Program-made: the position numbers and the translations under genes
Part shown: positions 44,761 through 57,475 of the stretch, in pieces
How positions within the stretch are numbered: the first letter of the stretch is position 1
Layout of the letters: every line of letters starts with the position of its first letter
Assembly (NCBI GenBank): GCA_037783415.1
Contig: JAZGTN010000236.1
Span: 1,364,001 to 1,428,000, forward strand
Origin: Leptasterias polaris
Lineage: Eukaryota > Echinodermata > Asteroidea > Forcipulatida > Asteriidae
DNA length: 64,000 bases
Direction: 5' to 3'
The notes under the pieces: generated by a model
The model's database searches: none
Seen by the model: the letters and a program-made list of their open reading frames with translations, nothing else
What the model was told of the DNA's origin: nothing

Positions 44761-46116
44761 TATAAAATCAAAATCAAAATCTTAAACAAAACAAATTTAG
44801 AAAAAGTAGCTAAGACAGCAACGATTAAGTGTAGTCAACAAGACTAGAATAAGCAAAACATGTCAAACGAATAATTAAATTGGGTAATAAAGTAACTAAA
44901 CAAGGTCAAAATCACCCAAGAACAAATTTTAGGGGCCCTCGGACGGCGTAACGTTTTTCTCTTGCGCCTCACTATGGAATTGCGATCAGTCGATTCATTT
45001 ACAGATTATCGATCAAAATATTTTGATTCAAAAATTGATTAAATTAGAAGTCCGGCCATGTATTATATCATAATGGGTTAGTTCCCTTGAATGTTGTAAA
45101 CAGCGGATGAAGTAAGTGGAACAATTTTCCTCCTGTGAGGAAATTCACACTGGGGTCCAAAAGGAACAAAATGAGGCCCAGTATTGTTTCTTATTATGAT
45201 CATTGATGCTTGTGAGACGACAATATCCCTTACTGTAAAGTCGCAATTCTGTTTAATTTCAGTCCTTAGTCACTTAAAAAACTGGACTCCCCTTAATAAT
45301 AAGAAATAAAATGCAACCAAATGTTGCAGCATGTCAGTGGTTTTTTTTGCCAGAAACATTTAACAACCCAAAATTAATGACACGCAATTACAAAATGTGT
45401 AGTTTGTTCAAAAGCGTTGGGTGTGACTATTTGAGACAGTTTAAAGGTGGATGCACATGTCAATAAGATAATCAACAAAATAACATAAAGTTATATGTTG
45501 TGTTGTTTGAAAGACTTGTTTTTTATAAAGGGATATGTTATTCCGGTTTTACTGTTGTATAATGGAAATCTCAAAAAGAGCGTTTGAACAGATCGGAAGG
45601 TGTTCAAGAGAGGGTGTGTCGTATAATCTTTGAAACAGCTACTCTAATTATAAAGATGCGTTAATCTTGAAACTCTGAAAATCGAAGAGGCAACTGTAAA
45701 GACTTTGCTTTTGCCGTTGAATTCCATCACACGATATTGGCTATACCTCTCCAAAGAAGCCGTCCATTTATTTTTTAGACACGTCCCCCAAAATGAACCA
45801 CTCAAATGTCTTATTATAACTAGACGTAACAATTAACAAATGGCAATCCCACAAATTGTCAGTCTTTTAAATGCCTTTTGAAATTGCAGTTATTTTTTGT
45901 GTAATGTTTGTGTGGTGTAAATTGTATTGTACAGGCCTTCGTGTTTTTTCAATTATAATTGTTGACAATAAATGCCTCCACATTAGGCTATTGTTTCTCT
46001 TTTTGATGTTCAATTTTGTTTGATGCCTTTTGAAACAAATTTAAAGTTAACATGGGTACATGCTTTTAATAAACCATCTTTGAATTGAATTGAAATAAAT
46101 CAATTATCGCAAAAAA
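44761..46116. other. Interior between the inverted 21-bp arrays
   Basis: 1.36 kb of AT-rich sequence. No transposase is visible. Near 45900-46094 it resembles the 3' end of a CR1/L2-like retrotransposon, ending TTTGAATTGAATTGAAAT, like the tail of the element near 55905. Confidence 0.45.
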
Positions 46117-46262
46117 TACGGCGATAAAACGCAATAGTACGGCGATATAACGCAATAGTACGGCGATATAACGCAATAGTACGGCGATATAACGCAATAG
46201 TACGGCGATATAACGCAATAATACAGCGATATAACGCAATAGTACGGCGATATAACGCCGTA
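46117..46262 (-). repeat. 21-bp tandem array, right arm, inverted
   Basis: Seven copies of the reverse complement of the left-arm unit (GGCGATATAACGCAATAGTA plus C), with few mismatches (one GATAAAAC, one AATACAGCG). Confidence 0.92.
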
Positions 46263-46280
46263 AAAAACATGGGGGTTCTC

Positions 46281-46971
46281 TAGGAATAGACTGTGCAAGT
46301 CTCGCGCGTATCCGAACGAGAAAACACGTCAAACGAAGAACATTTTTATTTCTGAAATTAAATCTTTGTTTTAAATTATATCTCATGACAAAATCTGAAC
46401 AAAAATTAATCATTACAATTTTATGAAAAGGTTTAGCTTTTGAAACAAAAATCACCATAGTGTGTATATTATTATTGAAAACAAATTAAAACTCTGGGAC
46501 AAGGATGCCTATTTGATGTTAACTTTTTAGAAACCCTTTAGGCGGATTCGTGAAGGTCAAACGGGTCTTAAATGGACCCGTATCGCAGTTTAAAGAGGAT
46601 GCTGACGCCTCAACAACCATAGACTGCAATGAAAAGGGTTTGCTTTGCAATTACAGCATCTACAGCGTTTACGTAAGTTTTATGATCGGAGGCGAGCACA
46701 AAATTCTTAATTTTTTGCAATAACCGGAAGCTAAGGTCAAGTTTAATTCTTGGGTTTTCTTCGTTATATTGTTGAATTGGTTTTACTTTCATATTTTGTT
46801 ATCACTTAGTATTACATTCCAACAACATGTATACTTTTCTAGGTCATAACCTACGTTAAACTAAAATAATTGACGAAACAAAATCTCGCCCACGTAAAAC
46901 TCCATATGGTTGGGACCACTATGGTCCCGGAAGTTCGAATGCGCGCGAGACTTGCACAGCCTATTGGCGAG
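46281..46971. repeat. Pair of 33-bp inverted repeats around 0.6 kb
   Basis: AATAGACTGTGCAAGTCTCG followed by CGCGTATCCGAAC at 46283-46315 returns on the minus strand at 46936-46968 as AATAGGCTGTGCAAGTCTCG plus CGCGCATTCGAAC. Outside these 33 bp the flanks do not match. Confidence 0.7.
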
Positions 46972-47064
46972 TATGAGCCACCGTAGTAAACTTCGGTGAG
47001 AAAACTCCCTTGCATTTTGCCGCCATCGCTGAGCGCAAAGGTCAAACAATAATAATTGAAACGC

Positions 47065-47127
47065 CGTGCACGCGTGTACGCACGCGTGTACACACGCGTG
47101 TACGCACGCGTGTACGCACTGCGCACG
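47065..47127. repeat. 12-bp alternating purine-pyrimidine repeat (Z-DNA prone)
   Basis: ACGCGTGTACGC repeats four times (one copy ACGCGTGTACAC) within a strictly alternating purine-pyrimidine stretch. It lies in a locally CpG-rich patch (46930-47200). Confidence 0.85.
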
Positions 47128-47272
47128 TCTCTCAGTCAACGATAGCTCTTCATCGACCTCAACGAGGGCGCTGTTTTGGCTCAGGGACGTCATGATAATG
47201 GACAGGTCTATTGAAACAAGAAGAGCGCATAACAAGAAGAAAAAACAAAAAACAAATCAGAAAAACAAGTGT

Positions 47273-47290
47273 GGGGGGGGGGGGGGCGGG
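47273..47290 (+). repeat. G-homopolymer tract
   Basis: Fourteen consecutive G, then CGGG; could form a G-quadruplex. Confidence 0.9.
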
Positions 47291-49640
47291 TAGCTTTATC
47301 CAACAAACCCTTAACCCTAAAAACCTCTACCCCCTCCCGCCTTTATTACCCACCTAAAACAGCAGACATCATTGGACCAATCACATTAGAAAATAAGAAT
47401 ATATTTATACCAACCAGTGTTCCATGCAGTCCTTGGTTCCTATCCACCCCTCTGCAGTACCCTAATTCTGTCTCCTATACAAGTTTCTGACTGTCGTTAA
47501 AAATATTAATAGAGTGGGGTAAAAAACAGAGTTTGAATAGGTATCCTGGAATGGTTTTGCACTTTCGACTTTTCAGCCGCCTGCCACACCTCATTTCCTC
47601 ATGAAAATTCATGTTTGTTGATGAATAAAATTGACTTAGCCTTAAAACAGACGGAGAATAACATCACTACGCAGTGTTTGGGAAAAGCTGTTGGAATAGC
47701 TGTAATTTCAGCATAGCGACATCAGGCAGGATAAAAGCCTGGAAAGAACGGTTACATAAGCATTTATGCAAATTACAGGAACAATCCCTGTAGTTGTATA
47801 CGGCAACGTCCTGCATAACTGCTGATGGGGTTTGTATGTTGTATGTAAATCACGAGTTGTGCGCGTAGAGCCTCGACTTCACGCTTCATTTGTATTGTAT
47901 TTACGCATCTGTTTGGATGAAAGCGTCATTACATTACCGTGACAATACAGAGTTATGTCAAGCTTTTCTATTCACTGCTGTCCCCAATTCGAGGCTCTAC
48001 ACGCAAATGGATGACCGTTCAAGGGGCGAATGCATGATTGAACACCTTATGGCCATCAATCAGTACTTGACCAACACGGACTGGATGCAGAGTACTTCTC
48101 AGCTGTAGGATGGGATTTGGACGCCGCTCTTTTGATGAACTGAACCGGTAAAATTTGTCATAAAGAGGAACCTTCTGCAATTCAGCTTTCATGGGTCAGA
48201 AGGAAATGTATGAAGTATATTAGCATTTGAAGCTGCAGAAATTGAAAACAAAATTCACTGTTCGAGCCCTTCTTTAGTATAGGCCTATGTGGACAACTTA
48301 GATGTTGAGCACGCGAGCGGCTGGGGAGATAACTCTGGTGAGTTACCGTATATTACAGTGAAAGCTTCATGACTGAAATACCAGGCTAGCATGTCAAGAA
48401 CAGCTCACATATTCCAGCCACAATTCTTTACTTGCTGGGGAAATGTTGGAGAAAATGACCGATAAATTGCCTCGCTTATTACACCTCTAAACTGGAACTG
48501 TGGCGTTGGTGATAGGGGTTGTTTTTCTCCGAGCAAAGGTTTTTCAACGGCGAAGCAGAAATGGACAACTAAAAAAAGAGACGGGTAAAAACTGATAAGA
48601 TAAAAAGAAAGAAAGTATAACAAGAGCTCAAGAGTCTGTCACTCGGAAAAGCATAACGTTTCACATGAAAACGTGTACCTGAACCAATTGCATGTAGAAA
48701 AGTATAACTAGACATCAAGGATGTCTTGGTGACGACAATATTGAGGGAACGAAATAATTTAGCTAGTACGGTGTCTTTGATATGCCAATTCAATTTCTGG
48801 GATATTAAAACAATTATTTTAGTGTTTCTTATCCGAATTCGCTTACAACTACAACAAGTTGTATTTCACTGACTCCCATAATTGAGTGAACCAAATAATA
48901 CAAAGCCCAGCAGCATATTTATTTTGACAGAGCCCTTTTCTTACCAAGAATGCATTTTATCTTTATCTCTATAATGACAACTTTGGAACTCCGTTTTCAA
49001 TGTTTCCCTTTTCACTTTGCTTGAAACTAATGACATTTTAATTTAATTTAGAAGTTAATTCAATCAAAACTGTAGTTCGGAGGAAGAAAACATTATTTTG
49101 AGGTATAACAATTTTGTTTTGAGGGAATGTAATAATTTTGATGCTTTTGTTTACATTTTCAAATTTCTTTACCTGTTCTTTTAGGGGCTCCGAAGACGAA
49201 AACCTTCTGTTGACTACCTGGTGTGAACCTTGACGATAAAACCAACGACTTGTGAAGCGTTGAGGTAGGCGATACCAGCTGGTGAACAGCTCCCATCTAG
49301 TTTAGTGAGAGACTGACTGCAGACTACAGAGAGACTGTGACCAGACGGAGTCATGCAGTTGAAGATCTATGGATTGTGTGGTTTCTGGTTGTCTGGATCT
49401 GGATGCACATTGGAGGTCACCAAAGGACCAAGGTAGGGACAAATTGCGTATCCGACCGGCCACTTTTGAAAACCCTTAAAGACTACACGCAGTTTGGCTA
49501 GCGTGTATGGTCAAATTTCTCAAACATCCTCTTCTCCTGTCCCACTCCATCAGCGCCGTAACTACGGCAAATTTTAGGGGGCACAAGGGATGCGCTAGTT
49601 TGTTTTTTATAAATCTGAAAACTCCAGATTCCAAGTGTGT
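47291..49640. other. Intergenic sequence, no gene recognised
   Basis: Open frames are below 80 codons and show no domain. Sequence near 49180-49440 (GAGGTAGGCG, ACCAAGGTAGGG) has splice-donor-like sites but no coding pattern I can name. Confidence 0.35.
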
Positions 49641-49657
49641 GGGGGGGGGGGGGGGGG
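49641..49657 (+). repeat. G-homopolymer tract
   Basis: Seventeen consecutive G preceded by TGTGT. Confidence 0.9.
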
Positions 49658-50950
49658 CACAAACCATCATTACCTGTGCCCCTTAAAAAAATCCCAAACA
49701 ACTGGTAACGAATACAATGATTATTGACCTTTTTCAACATTCAAATAAGTTGCGAATGGTACTAAAAACAAAGGAGGTCGGATAACCCAAGTTTGTCTAT
49801 ATGGAGACAAGAGAAAGTGAGAAGACTGCGAAAGGTAGACGAAGATCTAACCCGTTCTCTTGCAGAGTCCCACCCCTTTTGTATCCCCACTCCCACGACA
49901 AGATGTTCTACACAGTACTTGTAGATGTTGTCCCTGACATGTATAGTTTCAATGTGATGTCTTACTGTCTCAGGATTTTTCTTGATTTGCATATTGGTCG
50001 AAGCCAATGATGCTTTTTAATTAGAAGACTAGTCCATCGGGAAATTTCCGTCGAGGTTGTAACTTCAAGTCGCCAGTTGTCATGTTCGGATTAATTGTCA
50101 TTATTATTTAATTCTAGCGTATTATTTATAAAGGATTAATGCCAAATACCACTTCAACTTGGGTTTAGTAATCCCTCTGATTACATTAAATTTTTGGAGT
50201 AAATTAGCAAAAATAAAGTATGGTCGGATTCCTTAAATTCTCTTAAAACAAAATTTCTACCGAGTGCGCTATGTACTCAATGCACAAAAACCCAACACCC
50301 TTGTGTTCTGCAGTTATCTCACATAACTTGCATTCTAAATATTTCTTTCAAATCTGCATTAAGCCACTAAACTGCATTCATTTGATGATCAATGTGTGAT
50401 TTAAGAGTATTAAATAACTAATTTAGACATGCTAAATTAGTATTTAATCCTGATATCAGCATTACATCAAATTCTGAATGTAGACAACTTTAAATGACAC
50501 ACCAAATCCCTTACATTTTAATTAATTAAAAAGACAACAGAAAACAACATTTCGCTCATTTTGGCAGAGTAAAAAAAAAAAAAAAATTATAAATATTAAC
50601 AATGTAGTAGCAAACATGTGAAATGTAGATTTGCAAACTGCAAATCTATTTCAGTTGGGAAGAGTTTCCCCAAACCACAACTCCACTTGGTAGCGCTGTT
50701 ACAAACAACATGAGTGGAGAAAAAGATAACAAAAAGGAGGCAACAAGAGTTGATAAGAGGAAAGAAGGGTGAAAAGGGAGAAACAGTAAAGATGTGTCTT
50801 CTTCTTGAGGAAACAGAGTGAGCAGCCATGGAAAAGATGACACCAGCAAGGCCTAGGTTTGTATGAATGGTAAGATAGTCTTGGCCTAGAGTAATATAAA
50901 TAGTGTTGGCCTAGATACAAGACTAACTCTCCACCCCTCCAACAGGTTCA
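49658..50950. other. AT-rich intergenic sequence
   Basis: Includes a poly-A run near 50570-50586. No supported gene. Confidence 0.35.
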
Positions 50951-50959
50951 CAGGCAACA

Positions 50960-51775
50960 GGTAAGGTTCAAGTCTGAACTTGAGCAGACGACGACGAGAT
51001 TTCCTTTGATGTCCTTGATGCATGATCCTAAGTCAGCAGATTTCAAGGACAAAATAAGGTAAAAGTATCTAGGTAAGTTTGAAAAGAAGTTAACCTTTCT
51101 CTCCTCAGCTTCTAACGTTTCCCTTTGCAGGCTTAACCTATTTTTGTTTTCCACAGTCTATAAATCCATTGTTTCAAAGCAGATACTGTGGCAGGCAGTG
51201 CCCTGTTAGCAACTTTTGCCGACACCTTAGATGACAACAGTTTGGTAAAGTATCATGGTGAACTCATGGTAAACCTCACTTTGGCTTGAAATTACGCCAA
51301 AAATGCTAACTCTGTTGTCAATGTTGTTCTTCCCGTTATGCAGGTTATGTTTTCTTCTGAACATGATGAACATAGTCTAACCACTGACATCTTCAGTCAA
51401 GGTGATCTACCAGCAAGTTCATGGCAGTGAAGGCAGAACATGAGCAGACGAACAATTCTCTCTTTGACGTTTCTGATGCGTGACCCAAGGTCAGCAAGGT
51501 CTATGGTGTCGGGTATTTGCGGCAAATGTTAACTGGTTATCAACAGGTAACGTATGTGGGTAAGTTTGAAAGGAAAATAACCATTCTCTCCACAGCCTCT
51601 AACCTTCCCTCCGCAGCTCCTAACATTCACTCCACAGGCTTTAAACCTTTCTTTGTTTTCCACAGTCTATCAACCCATTTTCCTAAAGCGAATATTGTGG
51701 AAGGTGATTGTGCATTGCTGACAACCCTGGCACTTAGTATATCATGACAGTTTGGTATGGTACAAGGTAATCTTA
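50960..51775. repeat. Diverged tandem duplication of about 470 bp
   Basis: Copy 1 (about 50970-51275) and copy 2 (about 51440-51775) share, in the same order, GAGCAGACGA, CCTAAGTCAGCA / CCAAGGTCAGCA, GGGTAAGTTTGAAAGGAA-like, CTCTCC(T/A)CAGC, TTTGTTTTCCACAGTCTAT, ATACTGTGGCAGG / ATATTGTGGAAGG and GACAGTTTGGTA-like blocks. They contain several splice-site-like motifs (GGTAAGTTTG, TTTCCACAG) but no conserved reading frame that I can see. Confidence 0.7.
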
Positions 51776-53231
51776 TGGTAACAGCGTGACTTAGTGTTAT
51801 CACTGAACGCTAACCTTTCCAGCTAATTTTCTGAAAAAGCATAAAAAAATTACAGTAATTTCTGAAAATCTCAAAAGTATCCCCGAACTGTTTGGTTTTA
51901 ACATGGGGGGTAGTCTACCTTAATGGCAATAACCAGCAGAAAAAAAAGTTGTATTATTCGCAATTCCACAACATGAAGACTTTATATACAATCAACCAAC
52001 CAACGCACAAGCAAACATCTCAATATACAATTAAAAGTATTGTTTGTGTTTCTACAATTAAGAGCAATTCTTGAAACAATCAATATTCAGCTCATCTTGC
52101 AATTATCGAATGCAAATTAACTAAAATTTAGTTAATTAGTCGGGTGCTTGTTTTGTTTTTCTCTGTTCAGCAGTCTTGCGCAGTGATTTCTAGAGCAGGA
52201 GTTGTTGCAATGTGCATCGGTGAAGTTCATTCCGAGTTTTAGTAAAGAGATAAAAGAGTTCCCAAGGCAATCACTTTTGAAGGTTTGAAATCGGAACATT
52301 TTGAAAGAATACACTAATTTTTATTTTTTTGTTCATTTAACAAATACAACCAAACAATGTGTGGAACCTTCTCCGAGTTTATGTTTTGATAGAAGAAAAA
52401 GAAGAAAACAAAGAAAAAAATTGCTTTCGTGATTAAAAGTCAGTAATTTTCACCCTCAGTTCGAGACACTGAGATGTTGTGGCTAACCAGCGCTTTTTGG
52501 ACTGTGCAACCATATGAAGACTGAGTCAAATCTAGCCAGATGATTCTCCACAAGGTCAACTATTCAAGTTATCTTGGCTGAACCATGATGGCGCCCTACT
52601 GACTGTATGATGACACTCGAGGAGAGCCTGGACCGTGTTTGGGCCTTTTCCAAACCTCGGTTTGGGTTCCGGCTGTGGCTTCAGGCTTCGTTTGATGCTC
52701 GAACCACCAGGCAAAGTGCTCAAGATTTTTTTTTTTTTTGAAGAGCCCATTGCAATCCAGAGCCAGAGCCCAAGACGGGGTTAAAAAGGGCCTTTAGTTA
52801 AATTTCAACCCCATAGGCCTATATAGCTCAAAGTAGTTTAATTAGTTCGCTGATTCCATCAAAATCCAACGCCATAATTGCAACTCAGCATTCACATCAC
52901 GGACTGCACACAATTCGACACATGGTTTATGATGCCAAGAGTTGCTAATCTATTATGCAAAATCAAATTCATCACAGTCAATATTGCAGTACCCTTTGGA
53001 TTTTGACGGATTCGGTGTAGTTAAGAATACAACTTTAAAGATGATTCAGCTTTTCTAAATTTTTAAATCGGTGAAAAAATTTGAAAGCACAAAATAGACA
53101 GAATGCATGTTTTACATGTCTGCTTCAGTAGAACCGCAATGCTAACCTTCACCACAGTCACATCAACATAATATTAACACAAATCTGAACTCATAAATCC
53201 TAACCCCAATAACTTCACTCACAATGTTTAT
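51776..53231. other. Intergenic sequence, no gene recognised
   Basis: AT-rich with a T run at 52726-52738. No supported feature. Confidence 0.35.
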
Positions 53232-53389
53232 GGACCTTATGCATTGATGTCATCTTAGAGGTCAAACGGTGATGAAACAACGGATAACGCACCCATGTTC
53301 GGACGCGGTAGAGACTCGGCCAATGAGCTATCATCTTTTAGCTGAGGGCGCCGCGCCCTTCTGAAATGACGTCGTGTGCATAAGGTCTA
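53232..53389. mobile_element. MITE-like element with about 22-bp terminal inverted repeats
   Basis: Left end GGACCTTATGCATTGATGTC; the right end on the minus strand is AGACCTTATGCACACGACGT. The interior is GC-richer than its surroundings and holds GGCGCCGCGCCC and a CCAAT motif. About 158 bp, no coding capacity. Confidence 0.65.
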
Positions 53390-55089
53390 TTAATAACTAA
53401 TCTTAGCACATCCACAATTCAACCCGCGCAGTGTGCAATAAAATCAATGACGGATCTTTTTTGAACATGCATTTTGTCTATACCATAACCTTCAAAACAA
53501 CTTGTGCCAAAAGCATTTCTTGAATTATTGCCACATGGCAGAAATGTTTACATTGTGCGCGTTTTCCTTAGACCTACTAGTTTTGAAATGTGGCGTTAAA
53601 AAAATGTATTTTAATAAGCGAATTTAGTTTAAACTGATGAAAATCAGGTGAATGTAAATTAATGTATACATTGTGTACAATGTACTGACCCAAAGCTCAG
53701 AAATCACAAATGACCAATGTCACCAGTCTGCCATTTTGGGATTCAAATAGGCCTAACATGTCAACATTGGTGAGCGTGTAAATGTATTCGTCGCCTAAAA
53801 TGCCCACTATACAGAATCCACATGGGGAAACTGACTCCCAAAATGATACGACCAAGATTATTTTGGCGATGACGTCAGGTGAATAAGATCAAGTTATCTA
53901 TCATTTTGCTTTGCACTACTTATAAAGACAAAATAAATGTAGTTTTTTATCCTGGTAATGCCATCTTTGCGGGGTGCCCTGTGTACATAATGGTGACAAA
54001 ATCTCGAAGCCACTTTATAGGACTTGGAAATTGAAGAAAAACAAGATGGCAGTGTCAAGATTACACTATAGTACTGCATCTCGAAGTATAGCAGGAAATA
54101 GTTCCTGAAGAATGCATGGAATAAACAGTGAATTCTATATACGAAAATTTTTAACATTGAGGTCAACAAAGGAAATAGAGTGAAAGTTGTTTTATTGGTT
54201 AGTTCTAGCAAGATCTTCATAGATAACTTATACTTTCTTTTGAAGATTAATTTGATAAATAGAGGAGAGCACTGAATGTTGTTCTGCAAAGGTTAGCAGA
54301 GTAAAAGCTCTGTTTTTCCTGTACGTCGGGTTCTCCGATGAGGTTATAAGGCAGTTAGCCCATCATTTATTTAAGTAGTTTAAATACTATTATTAGCAAC
54401 TCTAAAGCACTTTGACAACTGTACAATAATTCAACGGTAATAAATTTGTACGGCTTTGCTATCACCGTAGCACAGTACGGGTGTATTTGGTCATTAAACT
54501 TTGACAGTAAAGATAAGACGAAATGCTTACTTAAGTGAACTTATTTTTATTGATGTTTTTATTATTTCATTTTAAAGAAAAAACAGAAGAACAGTGAAGC
54601 ATAATAAAACCCAAAACCGCCTGCATTGAGGCAGTTGGCTAATTTGTTTTATTTAGGTTTTCAATTGAAAGTTGATACCGCCGAATAATGAATGATCTAT
54701 TTGCATTAATTTTATGTTTGGGGGGGGGGGTATAACAAAATACAGCTCTTTTGTCATGCCCTTTTAAGAACCTGTAGTCTATGAACATTTTAAGAATATA
54801 GGTTTATGATTATCGCAACTAGGTGCATATTTAAACACAATGTACAAAGTGAATGCAGACTTTCACTTTCTTAACTTAACTTAAAGCCCATTGAAAAAAA
54901 AAGCAGTCTAAAATAAATACAAAGAAATATTTCCATCTGAAAAACAGTGAGAAATCATCTTTGCTGATTTTGATTTCTGCAATCAAAATCGGCATTCATT
55001 CACAAAGTTGCGATAATTGTAACCCTCGATCCTCCAAATGTTAACCCTAACCCTAACCCTTTTGTCAAACATTTTATGTAGTTTTATAA
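53390..55089. other. AT-rich intergenic sequence
   Basis: No gene recognised. A 131-codon minus-strand frame (53894-54289) has no domain. A short telomere-like tract (TTAACCCTAACCCTAACCC) lies at 55040-55058 and an 11-G run near 54720. Confidence 0.35.
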
Positions 55090-55501
55090 ATATAGGTTTT
55101 CTCGGTCAATTTCGGCAAATGAGCAGCCAATTTAACCACCACGCTATTCTATTTCGTGCGAAATCGAATGCTACTGAAAAGGGTCATTCGATTTCGTTGT
55201 ATGACTAGTCAAATGTGCTGTTGCGTCATTCAATTAAACAAAATAATCATTCAATTTAACAATTCAACAAAGCATCATTCAAATTCGCATAAGCTTTATG
55301 AGGCGTGTGTTTAGTCATTCAAATTCATTTTTGAACAGTCATTTCTGTAATTTGTGCAGTCTAAAAAACGCTCTGTTAAACTTTTGTTTCCTTTCGAATG
55401 TTAAAGGTATGAAAACGGTTTACTTATTGGCACTTGAGTAACTTTGCCGATGTACTTCGAAGACGAGCTTTCGCTACAGTTTTACACTCATTTTTCTAGA
55501 A

Positions 55502-55624
55502 ATGGCAGCTCGGGGTCGTTACGCTAGAGTGTCACAGGTAGATCGAAAAGGGTTGATTGATGCATTCGAGCAAGACTACCTTGAGCTTGCCAACAGATTG
55601 ATGGTTGAGGAAGAAACAACATAA
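55502..55624 (+). pseudogene. Short frame resembling the N-terminal DNA-binding part of a transposase
   Basis: ATG opens MAARGRYARVSQVDRKGLID and AFEQDYLELANRLMVEEETT, then TAA (40 codons). The pattern R-LI-AF-x-DYLELAN-L resembles the first helices of a helix-turn-helix in transposase N-termini, but no catalytic domain follows. It lies just inside the left inverted repeat, which fits a remnant of the original transposase. The family is not identified. Confidence 0.4.
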
Positions 55625-55904
55625 ACAATGAGAAACCAGGAAAAACATAAAAAACACCCCATTCAAACACAATACAAAATTAGGTCTTGTTCAGTTAACC
55701 AAAAAAGATCCCCCCCCAAAAAAAAAAAAATCAAGAAAAGAATAAAGAAGGAAACAAAGGAGGAGAGAAAAAAATCTAATGGGTCCCATGAAAAATATCC
55801 TGGAAACATAAATAAAGAAAAACAAGGTTTGCCTGAATAAAAGTGAAGTTGCGTAGTACAGTTTATTCGCATTTCTTTATCGTACTTAACTGAATTCTCG
55901 TTTT

Positions 55905-57475
55905 TTTTTCAATTCAATTCAATGTGACGTTTATTCCATACTCTTTTTGGAAAATAAATCAATATGAGAATATCAGTACATAGAAATGTAACAAAATTAA
56001 AAGCGCATATAACTAAGTATACAAAATTGATAAAGTGTTAAAGCAAAAAATAAATAAATATCTAGGAATGAACTATGTACAAGAGAGGAGTGAGAGCATG
56101 AGGCTGTTAGAGTAAGCCGAGGCTTGTAGAAAACAGCCTATATACAGACAAAAAAACAAACATCTAATCACGAAACAAGGACAAGACAGACAATACGAAT
56201 AATGACATTACAAAATGTTGACGACAAGATACAAATAATTAAAGTACTAGGCTAACTGAAGACGACAAAAGTAAATAGATAAGTAGTGAAGGAGAGAAAA
56301 GCTATGTTACATAGTGAGAGAGAAGAACTCTTTTATACGAGAGCTTAAATCGACCCACTGACGGCATTGTTCTTAAATCATTGGAGATAGCGTTCCATAA
56401 ACGTGGGCCATTGAATCGAAGGGTGTTGCTAGAGTACACGGTGCGGGTGAATGGAAGAAACAGGTTATTACGGGATCTGGTTGAGTAATCATGAATTTCA
56501 TGAACCGAAGTGAAGTATGTAGAAAATGTACGAGGAAGGAGATTATTAGTATATTTGTACATAAAAATGCCAGTTTGAAGTTTATTGATGTCAGTAAGAA
56601 TAAGGGTGCATAGACGCGCGAAAAGAGGTGCAGAGTGGTCCCGAGGATGAGAGAAAGTGCAAATGCGAATGGCCCTTTTTTGAATGACAAACAAGGCGTT
56701 CAATTTGCTATTGCTGGTATGCGCCCAGACGATATTACAATAGTTTAAATACGGTAAAATAAGAGAGTTATAAAGTAAGAGCATTGAGGTAGCTGGAAGA
56801 AAGAAACGAAGTTTAGAAAGAACGCCTGTGTTTCGGGAAATGGTTTTAGATATAGAAGAAATGTGTTCTGTCCAAGAGAGGCTTTGATCAATGATAACAC
56901 CCAGAAATTTGGCAGAAGAGACCCTGTTGATAGGAGTATTATCAATAACAAGTTGAGGCAAGAATATGTCTTGTGGACGAGCAGACTTGGTAAAGAAAAT
57001 AAAGTTAGTTTTATTATGATTTAAAGAAAGTTTGTTTGCTTTAAACCACGAAGAAATTAAGCAAAGTTCTGAGTTGAGAGTGTCTATCAAGGAAGTAACG
57101 TCCGGGCTAGAGTAAAAGATGGTTGTGTCGTCGGCGAAAAGGGTGAAGTTAAGAAGCGAAGAAGAATTGTGAAGATCATTGATGTATAGCAAAAAAAGCA
57201 GTGGCCCAAGGATAGAGCCTTGGGGGACACCATGCTGGATGTTCCGACGATTAGAGTCACAGTTCATAACTGTAGTGTATTGGTACCTGTTAGAAAGGTA
57301 ATGTGAAAACCATTGGAGCGGAAGACCCCTGATACCATAGTGGCTTAGTTTGGAAAGAAGAATAGAATGATTGAGGGTGTCGAAAGCTTTAGAAAGATCA
57401 ATGAAAACACCAATAGCAAAATTAGCGAAATTGATTGTCTCTTTACGAAATTGAAAACAATTAGTCAGTAAAAAA
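55905..57475 (-). mobile_element. 5'-truncated non-LTR retrotransposon, CR1/L2/Jockey-like
   Basis: On the minus strand the element starts inside the RT domain (about 57475), runs through the end of ORF2 at 56302, and ends in a 3' untranslated region with the short repeat TGAATTGAATTGAAAAAAAA at about 55905-55924. A tail of short repeats rather than a long poly-A is typical of the CR1/L2 group. 5' truncation is usual for LINE copies. Confidence 0.88.
56302..57475 (-). pseudogene. Reverse transcriptase C-terminal fragment
   Basis: Upstream of the ATG at 57267 the frame already encodes FAIGVFIDLSKAFDTLNHSI, the first catalytic-aspartate motif, so the RT begins before it and is truncated. Then come HGVPQGSILGPLLFLLYIND, FADDTTIFYSS (catalytic F-A-D-D), LSLNHNKTNFIFF and AKFLGVIIDQSLSW, followed by the LINE C-terminal region with YNSLILPYLNYCNIVW and FNGPRLWNAI. 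The open frame has no stop before 56302. The palm and thumb are complete, but the fingers and endonuclease are missing, so it cannot be autonomous. Confidence 0.92.

Noticed and set aside
44425..44847. 140-codon frame of YIAVLLR heptads as a leucine-rich protein
   Set aside because: The 21-bp unit makes more than one frame open; the inverted array shows the same, so it is a repeat artefact.
46861..47235. 124-codon minus-strand frame with CVHACVHA repeats
   Set aside because: The repeat part is the 12-bp Z-DNA-like tract; no domain is recognised on either side.
57267..57267. ATG at 57267 as the true start of the minus-strand RT
   Set aside because: The same frame upstream already encodes FIDLSKAFDTLNH, so this Met is internal to the RT domain.
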